Of a DNA stretch of 64,000 bases, positions 18,064 through 29,367 are shown one piece after another. The notes below the pieces were generated by a model that was not told where the DNA came from, searched no databases, and saw only the letters and a list, made by a program, of their open reading frames with translations. The position numbers and the translations under genes were made by a program. The first letter of the stretch is position 1; every line of letters starts with the position of its first letter. This DNA is from Maribacter arcticus (lineage in GTDB: Bacteria; Bacteroidota; Bacteroidia; Flavobacteriales; Flavobacteriaceae): assembly GCF_900167935.1 (NCBI RefSeq), contig NZ_FUYL01000002.1:248001-312000 (forward strand), written 5' to 3'.

Positions 18064-21000
18064 TTAATGTTTTTCAATAAACAATTTAGTGTTCACTTCG
18101 TCAAAAGCAATTTCGATGCCTTCGTTTAATTCTTCTTCAAAACTTAATAAAGCCGTTAAAGTTTCTGTTTTAATATAATCTAAATTACCCTTAACCGCAA
18201 CTTCAACAAACCCGTCTTTTAAAATTTTAATATCAATTTTATCCGTTACTTCAAAACCAGAATCTTTTCTGATATTTTGAATTCTATTTATCAATTCTCT
18301 TGCGATACCTTCATTTCTCAAATCCTCATTAATAGTAACATCTAGTGCAACTGTTAACTTACCAGATGTTGCCACCATCCAACCCTCAATATCTTGAGAA
18401 GTAATTTCTACATCTTGTAACTGTAAATTAATACTTTTATTTCCTAATTGTATTGATAATTCGCCATCCTGCTCAATTTTTTGGATATCATTCTGAGTAA
18501 AAGCTCCTACTTTCTGAGCAATCTCTTTCATTTCTTTACCGAATTTTGGACCTAACGTCTTGAAGTTCGGCTTAATACGTTTCACAAGAATACCAGAAGC
18601 ATCATCAAGCAGCTGAATTTCCTTAACATTAACTTCAGATTTTATTAATTCTGATACCGCTTCAATTTCTTCCCTATCCTTATTATCTAAAACAGGAATC
18701 ATAATTTTCTGTAAAGGTTGACGTACTTTTATCTTCTCTTTCTGACGGATGGATAACACTAAAGAAGATATAATCTGCGCTTTCTGCATTTTCACCTCTA
18801 AGCTTTTATCTATTAGAGATTCATCTGCAACTGGAAAATCTGCCAAATGTACACTTTCAAAACCTTTCTTTACTGTTGCCCTATTTAAATCTAAATATAA
18901 ACGATCCATAAAAAAAGGAGCAATCGGCGCTGATAATTTAGCAACAACATCTAAACATGTATACAAGGTTTGATATGCCGCAATTTTATCCTGGGCATAT
19001 TCCCCTTTCCAAAAGCGTCTTCTACACAAACGAACATACCAGTTACTTAAGTTCTCTTGAACAAAATCTGATATCGCTCTCGCTGCACGTGTTGGTTCGT
19101 ACTCATCATATGCGGTATCAACAGTTTTTATCAAAGAATTCAATTCAGATAATATCCAACGATCTATCTCTGTGCGGTCAGACATAGGTATATCGTCTTC
19201 TGCATAAGTGAACTTATCTAAATTGGCATAAAGACTAAAAAAGGAATAGGTATTGTAAAGCGTACCAAAAAACTTCCTTTTTACTTCCGCGATACCTTCG
19301 GTATCAAACTTTAAATTATCCCAAGGGTTAGCGTTACTAATCATATACCATCTAGTAGCATCCGCTCCATGCTCGTTCATAGTCTCAAAAGGATCTACCG
19401 CATTGCCCAATCGTTTAGACATCTTTTTACCTTCCTTGTCTAAAACGAGTCCGTTTGAAACTACATTCTTATAGGCTACCGAGTCAAATACCATAGTTGC
19501 AATAGCATGCAGCGTATAAAACCAACCACGTGTTTGGTCTACGCCTTCGGCAATAAAATCTGCCGGAAAGGTTTTTCCTTCGTCTATTAAATCTTTGTTC
19601 TCAAATGGATAATGCCATTGTGCATATGGCATTGAGCCACTATCGAACCACACATCTATTAAATCACTTTCACGCTTCATTGGTTTCCCAGAAGCAGAAA
19701 CCAAAGTGATCTGATCCACTATGTTTTTATGTAAATCTATTTTATCATAGTTCTCTTCAGACATATCGTCCACTATGAAATCTGCATATATATCTTTTTG
19801 TAAAACTCCCGCTGCTACAGCTTTTGTCATCTCTGATTTAAGCTCTGCAACTGACCCGATAATTATTTCTTCTTTACCGTCCTCTGTTCGCCAAATAGGC
19901 AAAGGAACTCCCCAGTATCTTGATCGAGATAAATTCCAATCATTAGCATTTGCCAACCAATTTCCAAATCTACCTTCGCCGGTAGCTTTTGGTTTCCAAT
20001 TTATGGTTTGATTCAATTGAAACATGCGATCCTTAACATCGGTCACCTTTATAAACCATGAATCTAACGGGTAGTATAGAATAGGTTTATCGGTACGCCA
20101 GCAGTTAGGATAACTATGCACATACTTTTCAACCTTAAACGCCTTATTCTCTTCTTTTAAACGTATTGCTATCTCAACATCTACAGAACGTTCTGGCGCC
20201 TTACCATCTTCGTAATACTCATTCTTGACATACTTGCCGCCTAATTCTTTTAACTCAGGTCTAAATTTACCTTGTAAATCAACAAGAGGAACCAAATTTC
20301 CATTTTCGTCCAATACCAACATTGGTGGAATCTCTGGCACAGCTTGTTTGGCTACAAAAGCATCATCAGCACCAAAGGTCGGTGCCGTATGCACAATACC
20401 TGTACCATCTTCAGTAGTTACGAAATCACCAGCAATTATTCTAAAGGCATTTTCCGCATTTTCATACGGAAGCACATAATCCAATAATTGCTCGTATCGA
20501 ATACCTAGCAAGTCTTTTCCTTTGAATTCTTTTACAACGTAAAAAGGAATATTCTTATCACCAGAAGTATAATTTAATAATTCTGACTTTTCAGAAACTT
20601 GCTTAAACTTTCCTGCGAATTGCTTTCCTACCAAATTCTTGGCAAGAACAACATTCATTGGCTCAAAAGTGTATTGATTATAAGACTCAACCAAAACATA
20701 ATCTATTTTTGGTCCTATCGTCAAAGCTGTATTTGAAGGCAATGTCCAAGGTGTGGTCGTCCATGCCAAAAAGAATATGGTTCCTTCGTTCTGTAAAAAC
20801 TCAGGCAATGTTTCTTCTACCGCTTTAAACTGTGCCGTTACCGTAGTATCTGTCACATCTTGATATGTACCGGGCTGGTTCAGCTCATGAGAACTTAGCC
20901 CTGTTCCTGCTTTTGGTGAATAAGGCTGTATCGTGTAACCTTTATATATTAGTCCTTTAGAATAGATTTGTTTTAGCAACCACCAAACGGTTTCCATGTA

Positions 21001-21462
21001 TTTGGATTTGTAGGTGATATATGGATCTTCCATATCTACCCAGTAACCCACTTTTTCAGTCATAGAATTCCAAACATCGGTATATCTCATTACTGCCTTT
21101 TTACAAGCAGCATTATATTCTTCTACCGAAATCTTAACCCCAATATCCTCTTTGGTAATACCTAACTCTTTTTCAACTCCCAACTCAATAGGCAATCCGT
21201 GCGTATCCCAACCAGCTTTTCGTTTAACTTGAAAGCCTTTCATAGTTTTGTACCTCGGAAAAATATCCTTTATCGTACGCGCCATTACGTGGTGTATGCC
21301 GGGCATACCGTTTGCTGACGGCGGACCTTCATAAAACACATAACTTTCCTTACCCTCGCGGGTAGATATACTTTTTTCAAAAATGGCATGCGTTGACCAG
21401 TAGTCAAGTATCTCTTCTGCGACCTTTGGTAAATTCAAACCTTTATATTCTGCGAACTTCAT
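18064..21462 (-). CDS. ileS: Isoleucyl-tRNA synthetase
   Basis: This 1132-residue class I synthetase charges tRNA-Ile. The HIGH-type motif is read in PPSANGMPGIHHVMART (about residues 49-65), a large CP1 editing domain follows with TTPWTLPSN, and KMSKRLGN sits near residue 684. The C-terminal anticodon-binding and tail regions are long. The length and tail match the eukaryote-like IleS type found in many Bacteroidota (E. coli IleS is about 940 residues). It leads the ileS-dksA unit, with lspA a little further on. Confidence 0.97.
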   Translation of the reverse strand: MKFAEYKGLNLPKVAEEILDYWSTHAIFEKSISTREGKESYVFYEGPPSANGMPGIHHVMARTIKDIFPRYKTMKGFQVKRKAGWDTHGLPIELGVEKELGITKEDIGVKISVEEYNAACKKAVMRYTDVWNSMTEKVGYWVDMEDPYITYKSKYMETVWWLLKQIYSKGLIYKGYTIQPYSPKAGTGLSSHELNQPGTYQDVTDTTVTAQFKAVEETLPEFLQNEGTIFFLAWTTTPWTLPSNTALTIGPKIDYVLVESYNQYTFEPMNVVLAKNLVGKQFAGKFKQVSEKSELLNYTSGDKNIPFYVVKEFKGKDLLGIRYEQLLDYVLPYENAENAFRIIAGDFVTTEDGTGIVHTAPTFGADDAFVAKQAVPEIPPMLVLDENGNLVPLVDLQGKFRPELKELGGKYVKNEYYEDGKAPERSVDVEIAIRLKEENKAFKVEKYVHSYPNCWRTDKPILYYPLDSWFIKVTDVKDRMFQLNQTINWKPKATGEGRFGNWLANANDWNLSRSRYWGVPLPIWRTEDGKEEIIIGSVAELKSEMTKAVAAGVLQKDIYADFIVDDMSEENYDKIDLHKNIVDQITLVSASGKPMKRESDLIDVWFDSGSMPYAQWHYPFENKDLIDEGKTFPADFIAEGVDQTRGWFYTLHAIATMVFDSVAYKNVVSNGLVLDKEGKKMSKRLGNAVDPFETMNEHGADATRWYMISNANPWDNLKFDTEGIAEVKRKFFGTLYNTYSFFSLYANLDKFTYAEDDIPMSDRTEIDRWILSELNSLIKTVDTAYDEYEPTRAARAISDFVQENLSNWYVRLCRRRFWKGEYAQDKIAAYQTLYTCLDVVAKLSAPIAPFFMDRLYLDLNRATVKKGFESVHLADFPVADESLIDKSLEVKMQKAQIISSLVLSIRQKEKIKVRQPLQKIMIPVLDNKDREEIEAVSELIKSEVNVKEIQLLDDASGILVKRIKPNFKTLGPKFGKEMKEIAQKVGAFTQNDIQKIEQDGELSIQLGNKSINLQLQDVEITSQDIEGWMVATSGKLTVALDVTINEDLRNEGIARELINRIQNIRKDSGFEVTDKIDIKILKDGFVEVAVKGNLDYIKTETLTALLSFEEELNEGIEIAFDEVNTKLFIEKH

Positions 21463-21648
21463 ACGAAATGCTTATGGTACTGGATTTTTAAGGCAGCAAA
21501 ATTATAAAATTTAGATTTAATTTGAGGTAATTGACGACACTGATATACCCCTAACTAACTGATTGTATTAAATAATAGCAAGTTTAACGTCTAAAATTCG
21601 ACTTGAACCGTAAATAACATCAAACAATAACCATTTTAACATAACACG

Positions 21649-21966
21649 ATGAAAAAAGTAATTTTAGGATCATTAACAATTTTAGCGTTAAGTATGTCAT
21701 TTTCTTGTAGAGATACTGTTGACAAAGCTAAATCTGCAACTGAAGAAGCTGGCGCTGCATTAGAAGAGGCAGGTGAAGATTTGAAAGAAGCTGGGAAAGA
21801 TTTAGAAGAGGCAGGTGAAGGTGCTGCAGAATCAGTAAAAGAAGCTGGCGAAAACACAATAGACGCTGCTAAAAAAGCTGGTGACGATGTAAAAAAGGCA
21901 GCTAACGATGCAGCAGATGCAGCAGCAAAGAAAGCCAACGAAATAGAAAAGGCAGTTAAAAACTAA
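21649..21966 (+). CDS. Small lipoprotein with amphipathic heptad repeats
   Basis: This encodes 105 residues. The N-terminus MKKVILGSLTILALSMSFSC is a lipoprotein signal with lipobox Cys20. The mature part is almost wholly Ala/Glu/Lys/Asp/Gly in amphipathic heptads (EEAGEDL, KEAGKDL, EEAGEGA), resembling late-embryogenesis-abundant or YtxH/CsbD-like stress proteins. Function is unknown; a desiccation or envelope-stress role is inference. The reverse strand also has a long open frame, which is a by-product of the biased composition. A strong terminator follows. Confidence 0.8.
   Translation: MKKVILGSLTILALSMSFSCRDTVDKAKSATEEAGAALEEAGEDLKEAGKDLEEAGEGAAESVKEAGENTIDAAKKAGDDVKKAANDAADAAAKKANEIEKAVKN
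21742..21825 (+). repeat. Four 21-bp tandem repeats inside a lipoprotein gene
   Basis: Four imperfect in-frame units of 21 bp (starting 21742, 21763, 21784, 21805) encode EEAGAAL, EEAGEDL, KEAGKDL and EEAGEGA. Alternate units are more alike (GAAGAGGCAGGTGAAG is identical in units 2 and 4), suggesting a 42-bp duplication. Copy number could vary between strains. Confidence 0.8.
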
Positions 21967-21987
21967 ATTTTACTACTCTATAATTTT

Positions 21988-22016
21988 AAAAGACCCGTTT
22001 TACGCGGGTCTTTTTT
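21988..22016 (+). terminator. Intrinsic terminator between convergent genes
   Basis: The stem AAAGACCCG / CGGGTCTTT with loop TTTTACG is followed by eight T residues on the plus strand. It ends the lipoprotein gene; the facing TonB receptor stop at 22020 is immediately adjacent, so it may also serve the minus strand. Confidence 0.9.
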
Positions 22017-22019
22017 TTG

Positions 22020-24431
22020 TTAAAAATGATACCCTATTCCTAGTATTAAATTTTGTCCCGGGGCTACAATACCAGATGAGTATGTTCTATACCGCTGGTC
22101 TGTTATATTCTCTAAACTTACGGTAGCTTTTAGACGATTGGTAATATCGTATTGCGACCGAAAGTTTAAGGTGTACCAAGAAGGAGCATACGGGTTACCG
22201 TTTTCATCTAAAGCATAGATATATTCTTTAGATTGTTCTGACATTGCGAGATTCTTATACTCAATTTCGCCATTATAATTTACAAACAAATCTGTTCGCA
22301 GTCTTTGGTTTTTCCATACAATATGAAAATCTCCAAAAGTCGGTGCTGCATGACGAGCAGGTGTTTCAGTACCATCATCTTCCTCTTCTACACCTTCAGT
22401 TATTGTCAAGTTAGACGATAAAGACCATTGTTCATTAAGGTATGCTTCTAAACCAAATTCAAAGCCATAAACATAAGCCTTAGCCACATTCTGTATTGCT
22501 TGCACATTACTAAGCTCACCTCCATATTCAATTTCAGAAACACCATTGTAACTAAAATCTCGTCGCACCAAAGCATCTACCAAATACGTATAGTAAGCAG
22601 TTCCTTTTAAAATAAACTTATCGTTAATATTTCGTTGGACACCAATTTCTGCATTGTATGCATATTCAGGCTCTAAATCTGGATTAGGAACCACTACCGA
22701 CCCTGGCTCAGAATCAAATATCTTACCGACATCATCAATATTTGGGGCTCTAAAACCTGTAGACCCATTTAAGGTAATTTGAAGATTTGCTCTTGGAAAC
22801 CAGCTGAAACCTATACTACCCGTTAAAGCTCCTGTGCTTAAATCTGCAGTCTCAAAAGGAAAATCATAAAAAGTATCATCAAAAACAGCATCGACCCATA
22901 CATGACTATACCGCAAGCCAGACATAATTGTAAAATTTGGTTTTGCTTTATACTCCCCATTCAAATAACCTGCTAAACTTTGCCATGTTGAACCATCTGG
23001 ATAACGAGAGGCCGACTCAATTTTTTCATCTGTGGTACTATTTAAGTCAAAACCACTCGACCCAACTTTATTAAAAATATACTCACTACCATAGTACAGC
23101 CTAAAATTACCCATCTTCTTATTCTCAAGATCAATATTCATATTCAAAGCATTTACTTTTTCTATCGTGGTATTTAAGACCACATCTTGAAAATCTCGAT
23201 TACTTCTACTTTCTTCAAAATGTTGATAGGCAAGACCTAATTTTAAACCATCATAAAACTTTCCATTTCCTTTTTTTTGAACTTGAGCATTACCCATGAA
23301 CCATTTTTGAGGTCCATAATACCATTCTGCTGACCGTAGTCCTAACCCGTCACTTGTAGGCCTAATCAATCTATCATATCTAGAATAATCTGAAGTTTCT
23401 GAATAGTATGCACCAAGATTTAAATCCCATTTCGAATTGGGTTTATACAGAAATTTTTGCATCAGGTTTATTTGGTCATAGCCAGTGAAAACCTGTTTTT
23501 CGGGTGAATTATTATTTGCCAACTCATCAATACCATTCTTAGTGCGGACAAATGTATTTCGCAAGTATGAATCAGGGCCATGCGATCCCATTCTTAAATC
23601 TTGAAAGTTATTATAGGTAATACTTGTTAAAGAGGACCAATATTTTTTACCAATATTTACATCAGCGTGAATTGTGCTTTCCAGATTTGCAGAAGCAAAT
23701 CTATAATTGGCATTACCGTGGACCAAAAGACTATCGTTCTGACTTAAAATAGGCTTCTTGGTATAAAAATTCATTACCCCACCAATAGCGTCACTCCCGT
23801 AAATAACCGAACCAGGCCCAAATATTACCTCAGTATTCTTTATAGTAAAAGGATCTATCGAGATTACATTTTGAATATTTCCTCCTCTAAAAATTGCATT
23901 ATTCATTCGAACACCATCTACAGAAAGCAATAACCTATTAGTTGCAAAACCCCTAATCATAGGGCTCCCGCCTCCTAATTGACTTTTTTGCACAAAAACT
24001 TTACCACTATTTTGAAGTAAGTCTGCAGATGTTTGTGGCGATGAAAAAGCAATTGACCTAGCATCTAATGAAATAATTCTATTAGGAATATCCCTTTTCT
24101 GTTGCTCCCATTTAGAAACAGACATTACAACTTCATCTAATTGCTGGGCCTTCATAATCAAATACACCTTTTGACCTTGCCTACTAATTTGTTGCTTGGT
24201 TGATTTATATTCTTCGTAGCCTATGTGTCTTAGAATAAGTCGCTCTTTGTTAGTGAAAATTGAACCATCTAGTACTCCATCAAAATTTGACAATGCTACT
24301 TTCGACTTATCTTTATTAAAAACTGCAACGTTTGAAATTACCTCGCCACTATCCGCATCTAAAACAGTTATTTCTTGGGCATGACTAAACATGGTCATTA
24401 AAAAAAATACAACAAATAGAAATTTATACAT
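22020..24431 (-). CDS. TonB-dependent receptor, haem/haemoglobin-type
   Basis: This encodes 803 residues from the ATG at 24431, which gives signal peptide MYKFLFVVFFLMTMFSHAQ (an in-frame ATG at 24449 is also possible). A carboxypeptidase-like domain (about 20-100) precedes the plug with SPMIRGFATNRLLLSVDGVR, VIFGPGSVIYGSDAIGGVMN, and a barrel ending LILGIGYHF. The plug wording, RGF..NR..L.VDGVR and YGSDAIGG, resembles haemoglobin, transferrin and haem receptors, so haem or iron uptake is the best guess. It overlaps the 3' end of recO by 8 bp, so it may be read from the recO transcript. Confidence 0.88.
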   Translation of the reverse strand: MYKFLFVVFFLMTMFSHAQEITVLDADSGEVISNVAVFNKDKSKVALSNFDGVLDGSIFTNKERLILRHIGYEEYKSTKQQISRQGQKVYLIMKAQQLDEVVMSVSKWEQQKRDIPNRIISLDARSIAFSSPQTSADLLQNSGKVFVQKSQLGGGSPMIRGFATNRLLLSVDGVRMNNAIFRGGNIQNVISIDPFTIKNTEVIFGPGSVIYGSDAIGGVMNFYTKKPILSQNDSLLVHGNANYRFASANLESTIHADVNIGKKYWSSLTSITYNNFQDLRMGSHGPDSYLRNTFVRTKNGIDELANNNSPEKQVFTGYDQINLMQKFLYKPNSKWDLNLGAYYSETSDYSRYDRLIRPTSDGLGLRSAEWYYGPQKWFMGNAQVQKKGNGKFYDGLKLGLAYQHFEESRSNRDFQDVVLNTTIEKVNALNMNIDLENKKMGNFRLYYGSEYIFNKVGSSGFDLNSTTDEKIESASRYPDGSTWQSLAGYLNGEYKAKPNFTIMSGLRYSHVWVDAVFDDTFYDFPFETADLSTGALTGSIGFSWFPRANLQITLNGSTGFRAPNIDDVGKIFDSEPGSVVVPNPDLEPEYAYNAEIGVQRNINDKFILKGTAYYTYLVDALVRRDFSYNGVSEIEYGGELSNVQAIQNVAKAYVYGFEFGLEAYLNEQWSLSSNLTITEGVEEEDDGTETPARHAAPTFGDFHIVWKNQRLRTDLFVNYNGEIEYKNLAMSEQSKEYIYALDENGNPYAPSWYTLNFRSQYDITNRLKATVSLENITDQRYRTYSSGIVAPGQNLILGIGYHF

Positions 24432-25152
24432 ATGTGTTGAAAACTTCATTTAACACGGCAAGTGATTTTGGTTTCCTGAAACCCTGTAGGTGTAATTCAA
24501 AATAAAGTATCAGGGATTTTAATAATTCTTGGCGGTTAGTTTTTTTCATCTTTACGTTATGTATATCATCAAAATTTATGCCCAACAAGGTCTTGAAATA
24601 ATATATATTTTCACCTCTAAGCATCGGGTTTAATGATTCAACCGAAACAAACTCACCTTCTAACAAATCAAAATATGGCTTATCTATCTGATACACATCA
24701 GGATAAAACCCTAAAAATTTAGTAATTGATAGCATAAAAAATAGATGAAAATTTGCTACATCTTTATGCATATCCAACCATTGAAATGAAGCCTCTAAAA
24801 ATTCGAATAATTCTTCGTTTTGTTCTTCTTCCCGAATACTATTAACCAATAGCTCTGCTAAAAATAAGGTCATAGCATTTTTGGCCATATCAGCATAAAG
24901 GGATTGATAATGATAGTAAACCTTAGCTTCGCGTAGTGTTTCTAATGTTCCTTTATTTCTATGGATTGCAACAATTTCTAATTGTGTTAAAGGTTGAAAA
25001 TAAGCTGTCTTTAATTTCCCTTTTTTAGATGTTAACACGCCTCGTAATAAATAGGATTTTATACCGTCTGAGGCTGTAAATGCTTTAACTATAAGACTTG
25101 TGTCACCATATTTTATTGCAGAAAATACTATTGCTTTTGTTGTTACCTGCAT
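24424..25152 (-). CDS. recO: DNA repair protein RecO
   Basis: This 242-residue protein helps RecR load RecA onto SSB-coated single strands. The N-terminal OB-fold (about 1-80) has the usual TKAIVFSAIKYGDTSLIVKA and SYLLRGV; the helical middle and C-terminal zinc-less region match Bacteroidota RecO, with YFELHLQGFRKPKSL near the end. The bacterial CxxC motif is absent, as is common in this phylum. The start is close to the promoter region after the gdhA terminator. Confidence 0.9.
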   Translation of the reverse strand: MQVTTKAIVFSAIKYGDTSLIVKAFTASDGIKSYLLRGVLTSKKGKLKTAYFQPLTQLEIVAIHRNKGTLETLREAKVYYHYQSLYADMAKNAMTLFLAELLVNSIREEEQNEELFEFLEASFQWLDMHKDVANFHLFFMLSITKFLGFYPDVYQIDKPYFDLLEGEFVSVESLNPMLRGENIYYFKTLLGINFDDIHNVKMKKTNRQELLKSLILYFELHLQGFRKPKSLAVLNEVFNTYV

Positions 25153-25216
25153 AATGAACCATCTATTTCAACAAATATAATAGTTTGTACAACGGCGACG
25201 ATATTCTACATAAAAA

Positions 25217-25247
25217 ATGCGGGGCTCTAAAATAGAGCCCCGCATTA
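25217..25247 (-). terminator. Strong intrinsic terminator after gdhA
   Basis: A 14-bp stem AATGCGGGGCTCTA / TAGAGCCCCGCATT with a three-base loop lies 38 bp beyond the gdhA stop. It separates gdhA from recO. Confidence 0.9.
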
Positions 25248-25285
25248 TAAATTATATCCTAGTACATTAGGTATATGCTTAAAAA

Positions 25286-26647
<1,362 letters not shown>

Positions 26648-26675
26648 TTAAATTATTGATTTCAAAATATAACGG

Positions 26676-26683
26676 CAAAATTA
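26676..26683 (-). promoter_or_regulatory. Candidate -7 promoter box of gdhA
   Basis: Minus-strand TAATTTTG matches TAnnTTTG 46 bp before the gdhA ATG. A -33 element is not obvious at the expected spacing. Confidence 0.35.
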
Positions 26684-26730
26684 TGCTATTTATGTAATTT
26701 GATTGCTTATTTTTTTAAAATTGATAAAAT

Positions 26731-26748
26731 TTGTTGTTTTAGCAACAA
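26731..26748 (-). other. Small hairpin between metB and gdhA
   Basis: TTGTTG and CAACAA pair around a six-base loop, 41 bp after the metB stop. It has a modest T-rich tail on the minus strand and may be a weak terminator for metB. Confidence 0.3.
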
Positions 26749-26788
26749 AATACCCATTCTTAATGCGTAAAATTTAACGAATTACGGT

Positions 26789-27943
26789 TTATCCTATTGC
26801 TTGCTCTAAATCTGCTATTAAATCTTCCGAATCTTCTATACCTACACTAAGTCTTATTAGTGCATCAACAACGCCGATTTTTTCACGTTCTAGTTTAGGT
26901 ATACTCGCATGCGTCATACTTGCTGGGTGACCAGCTAAACTTTCAACACCTCCTAAGGACTCTGCTAGAGTAAACACTTTTAAACGTTCTACAATCTTAA
27001 TTGCATCTTCGTAATTACTTCCTTTTGGTACGAATGATATCATTCCGCCAAAATCTTTCATCTGCTCTTTTGCTACTGAATGATTAGGATGATTACTGAA
27101 ACCAGGCCAAAATACTTTTTCAACTTTAGAATTATTCTTTAGATATTCAGCTACTGCTCTTCCATTTTCACAATGGCGTTGCATTCTTACATGTAGCGTT
27201 TTAATTCCTCTTAAAACCAAAAAACTATCCATTGGCCCACAAACCGCACCACTCGCATTTTGTATAAAATAAAGCCTATCTGCTAATTCCTTATCTCTTA
27301 CCACTAAAGCTCCAACAACAGTATCGCTATGACCACCTAGGTATTTAGTTGCTGAGTGCATTACAATATCTGCCCCTAATTGTAACGGCATTTGTAAATA
27401 TGGCGTTGCGAAAGTATTATCTACCGCTAAAAGAATATTCTTATTCTTAATCAACTCGGCAACTGCTTTTATATCTATGATGTTCATCATAGGGTTTGTT
27501 GGTGTTTCGACCCAAACCAATTTGGTTTTTGAATTTATTTTGCCACGTATGGCATCGGTGCCTTGCATGCCCACAAAATGAAAAACAATACCAAATTTCT
27601 CAAATATCTTTTTAAATATTCTATAAGAACCTCCGTAAAGGTCATTTGTAGAAATTACCTCATCACCTGGTTCTAATAACTTTATGACCGCATCTATCGC
27701 TGCAAGACCACTACCAAACGCTAAACCAAATTCACCATCTTCAATACTTGCCAAAGAATTTTCTAAAGCAGTACGGGTCGGGTTCGCGCTTCTCGAATAT
27801 TCATACCCTTTATGGCCACCAGGGGTTGTCTGCGCATAAGTTGATGTTTGATAAATAGGCGGCATTACTGCTCCATATGCCTTATCTGGTTGTTGACCAC
27901 CATGAATGGTGTTTGTATTAAACCTATATTTTTTAGTGGCCAT
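26789..27943 (-). CDS. metB: Cystathionine gamma-synthase (Cys/Met PLP enzyme)
   Basis: This encodes 384 residues; the ATG at 27943 (MATKKYRFNTNTIHGGQ) is preferred over the upstream in-frame ATG at 27961. It is a PLP enzyme of methionine biosynthesis joining cysteine to an activated homoserine. Motifs include YQTSTYAQTTPG, EYSRSANPTR, GLAFGSGLAAIDAV, VDNTFATPYLQ and the PLP-lysine site HSATKYLGGHSD. Cystathionine gamma-lyase and O-acetylhomoserine sulfhydrylase have the same fold, so the exact reaction is less certain than the family. Confidence 0.88.
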   Translation of the reverse strand: MATKKYRFNTNTIHGGQQPDKAYGAVMPPIYQTSTYAQTTPGGHKGYEYSRSANPTRTALENSLASIEDGEFGLAFGSGLAAIDAVIKLLEPGDEVISTNDLYGGSYRIFKKIFEKFGIVFHFVGMQGTDAIRGKINSKTKLVWVETPTNPMMNIIDIKAVAELIKNKNILLAVDNTFATPYLQMPLQLGADIVMHSATKYLGGHSDTVVGALVVRDKELADRLYFIQNASGAVCGPMDSFLVLRGIKTLHVRMQRHCENGRAVAEYLKNNSKVEKVFWPGFSNHPNHSVAKEQMKDFGGMISFVPKGSNYEDAIKIVERLKVFTLAESLGGVESLAGHPASMTHASIPKLEREKIGVVDALIRLSVGIEDSEDLIADLEQAIG

Positions 27944-28028
27944 TTTTAAAGTATTTAGCACACAAATGTATTGTTATCTTTTGGAGAATACAATGAAGGT
28001 GTATTTTTACATTAAATCTAATTTTTTC

Positions 28029-28772
28029 ATGAAATCAAAGCTACTCTACCTACTTATTTGTATTTCTCTTGTTGCTTGTAATACTGAGGAATCTCTCACC
28101 TTTGAAACATTAAATATATCTAATGATGCCTGTGAGAATTGCACTTCAGTATCCATTGAAATTCCAAAAGCATTGGGTCAAATAAAATTAAGTGAGACCA
28201 TTAATATCGCCCTTCAAGAAGAGATTATTGCGCTCCTGAATTTTGATGAAGAAAGTAATGCTCAGACTATTGAAGGAGCTACTGAAGCATTTGTAAAGGA
28301 TTACAAAGAACTGAATGGCAAATATCCGGAAGAATCTATGCCTTGGGAGGCTAAAATAAATGGCTCAATAATTTTTGAAAACAAAGATGTATTAACTATA
28401 AAATTAGAATCATACATATACACAGGTGGTGCACATGGCTATGGCACCAATCGATTTTTAAACTTTGACAAAATCAAGAAAGTGGAATTAGACCGCCAAG
28501 AATTATTCAAAAATGAAGATGAATTCAAAGCATTTACTGAAACTATATTTCGAAAACAAGAAGATGTGCCCGCAGATGCAACTATAAATAGTACAGGCTT
28601 TATGTTTGAAACAGAACGTTTCTATTTACCAGAAAATATTGGCTATACCGATAAAGGCCTATTACTATTTTACGAGCCTTATGAAATCGCATCATTTGCC
28701 GATGGCCCCATTATATTAACTATACCTTATAATGATGCTAATAATTTTTTAAAGATTTCCGTAATGCCCTAA
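28029..28772 (+). CDS. DUF3298/DUF4163 (PdaC-SigV-like) lipoprotein
   Basis: This encodes 247 residues from the ATG at 28029, chosen because MKSKLLYLLICISLVAC is a lipoprotein signal; the frame is open further upstream into metB. The mature protein has a PdaC-like N-terminal region (about 30-110) and a C-terminal DUF3298 region around YTGGAHGYGTNRFLNFD, the conserved TGGAHG motif, then LFYEPYEIASFADGP. Related domains occur in peptidoglycan deacetylase PdaC and anti-sigma RsiV, probably binding cell-wall material. It is convergent with the DinB-like gene, overlapping four bases. Confidence 0.85.
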   Translation: MKSKLLYLLICISLVACNTEESLTFETLNISNDACENCTSVSIEIPKALGQIKLSETINIALQEEIIALLNFDEESNAQTIEGATEAFVKDYKELNGKYPEESMPWEAKINGSIIFENKDVLTIKLESYIYTGGAHGYGTNRFLNFDKIKKVELDRQELFKNEDEFKAFTETIFRKQEDVPADATINSTGFMFETERFYLPENIGYTDKGLLLFYEPYEIASFADGPIILTIPYNDANNFLKISVMP

Positions 28773-29230
28773 CTAACCGCTCTTAACAATAGAATGATTG
28801 TACCAATGTGCAACCCTTCATGAAATAAATTAAATGCAATCGCATCATCAATATTTTTAAGCGTTACACGCGCACTAGTAGTATACTCTTGATAATTTTG
28901 AAATAGGTCTGTATCATAATCTTCCTTTAACCATTCTATTGTAGAGATTAAAAAATCTGCCACCATCATAATCTCTTCATCAGTCGCTGTACCATCTGGG
29001 GTTGTCCCTTTCATAAATTTAGCCACCAACTCATCTGGCACACGCATTTGAAGTCCGCTAAATTTATATTGTAAAATTTGCTGAGTAACTACGGTATGAG
29101 CTATATTCCAAAATATATTATTATTGAAGCCCTCTGGTATATTAAGAAGTTTTTCTTTTGGAGTTTTTGTAAGTATCGAGTGTAAGTTTTTTCGATTCTG
29201 TAGGGTGATTTCAAATAAATTCTTAGACAT
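28769..29230 (-). CDS. DinB-like family protein
   Basis: This encodes 153 residues from the ATG at 29230 (MSKNLFEITLQNRKN); the frame is open 39 codons upstream but that part is not protein-like. It is a four-helix-bundle DinB/DfsB-type protein: a metal site is suggested by NIFWNIAHTVVTQQ, where His is the usual first ligand, and the late NLFHEGLHIGTIILLLR with two His residues. Such proteins include thiol-dependent transferases and damage-inducible proteins; this one's reaction is unknown. Confidence 0.82.
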   Translation of the reverse strand: MSKNLFEITLQNRKNLHSILTKTPKEKLLNIPEGFNNNIFWNIAHTVVTQQILQYKFSGLQMRVPDELVAKFMKGTTPDGTATDEEIMMVADFLISTIEWLKEDYDTDLFQNYQEYTTSARVTLKNIDDAIAFNLFHEGLHIGTIILLLRAVS

Positions 29231-29367
29231 TATTTCACATTTAAAGGAGCATAAAAATAGTACAATTAATGGGAAATAAGTTTCTTTGTAAACCAGAAAG
29301 CCTATTTGAAATTTGTTGTTTACACCTTTTTTTGGTTTAAAATACAATTAAAGCAACACCGCAAAGC

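Noticed and set aside
21636-21938. 100-codon open frame on the minus strand opposite the amphipathic lipoprotein
   Set aside because: It is a composition by-product of the Ala/Glu/Lys-rich gene on the other strand; the plus-strand product has a signal peptide, heptads and a terminator.
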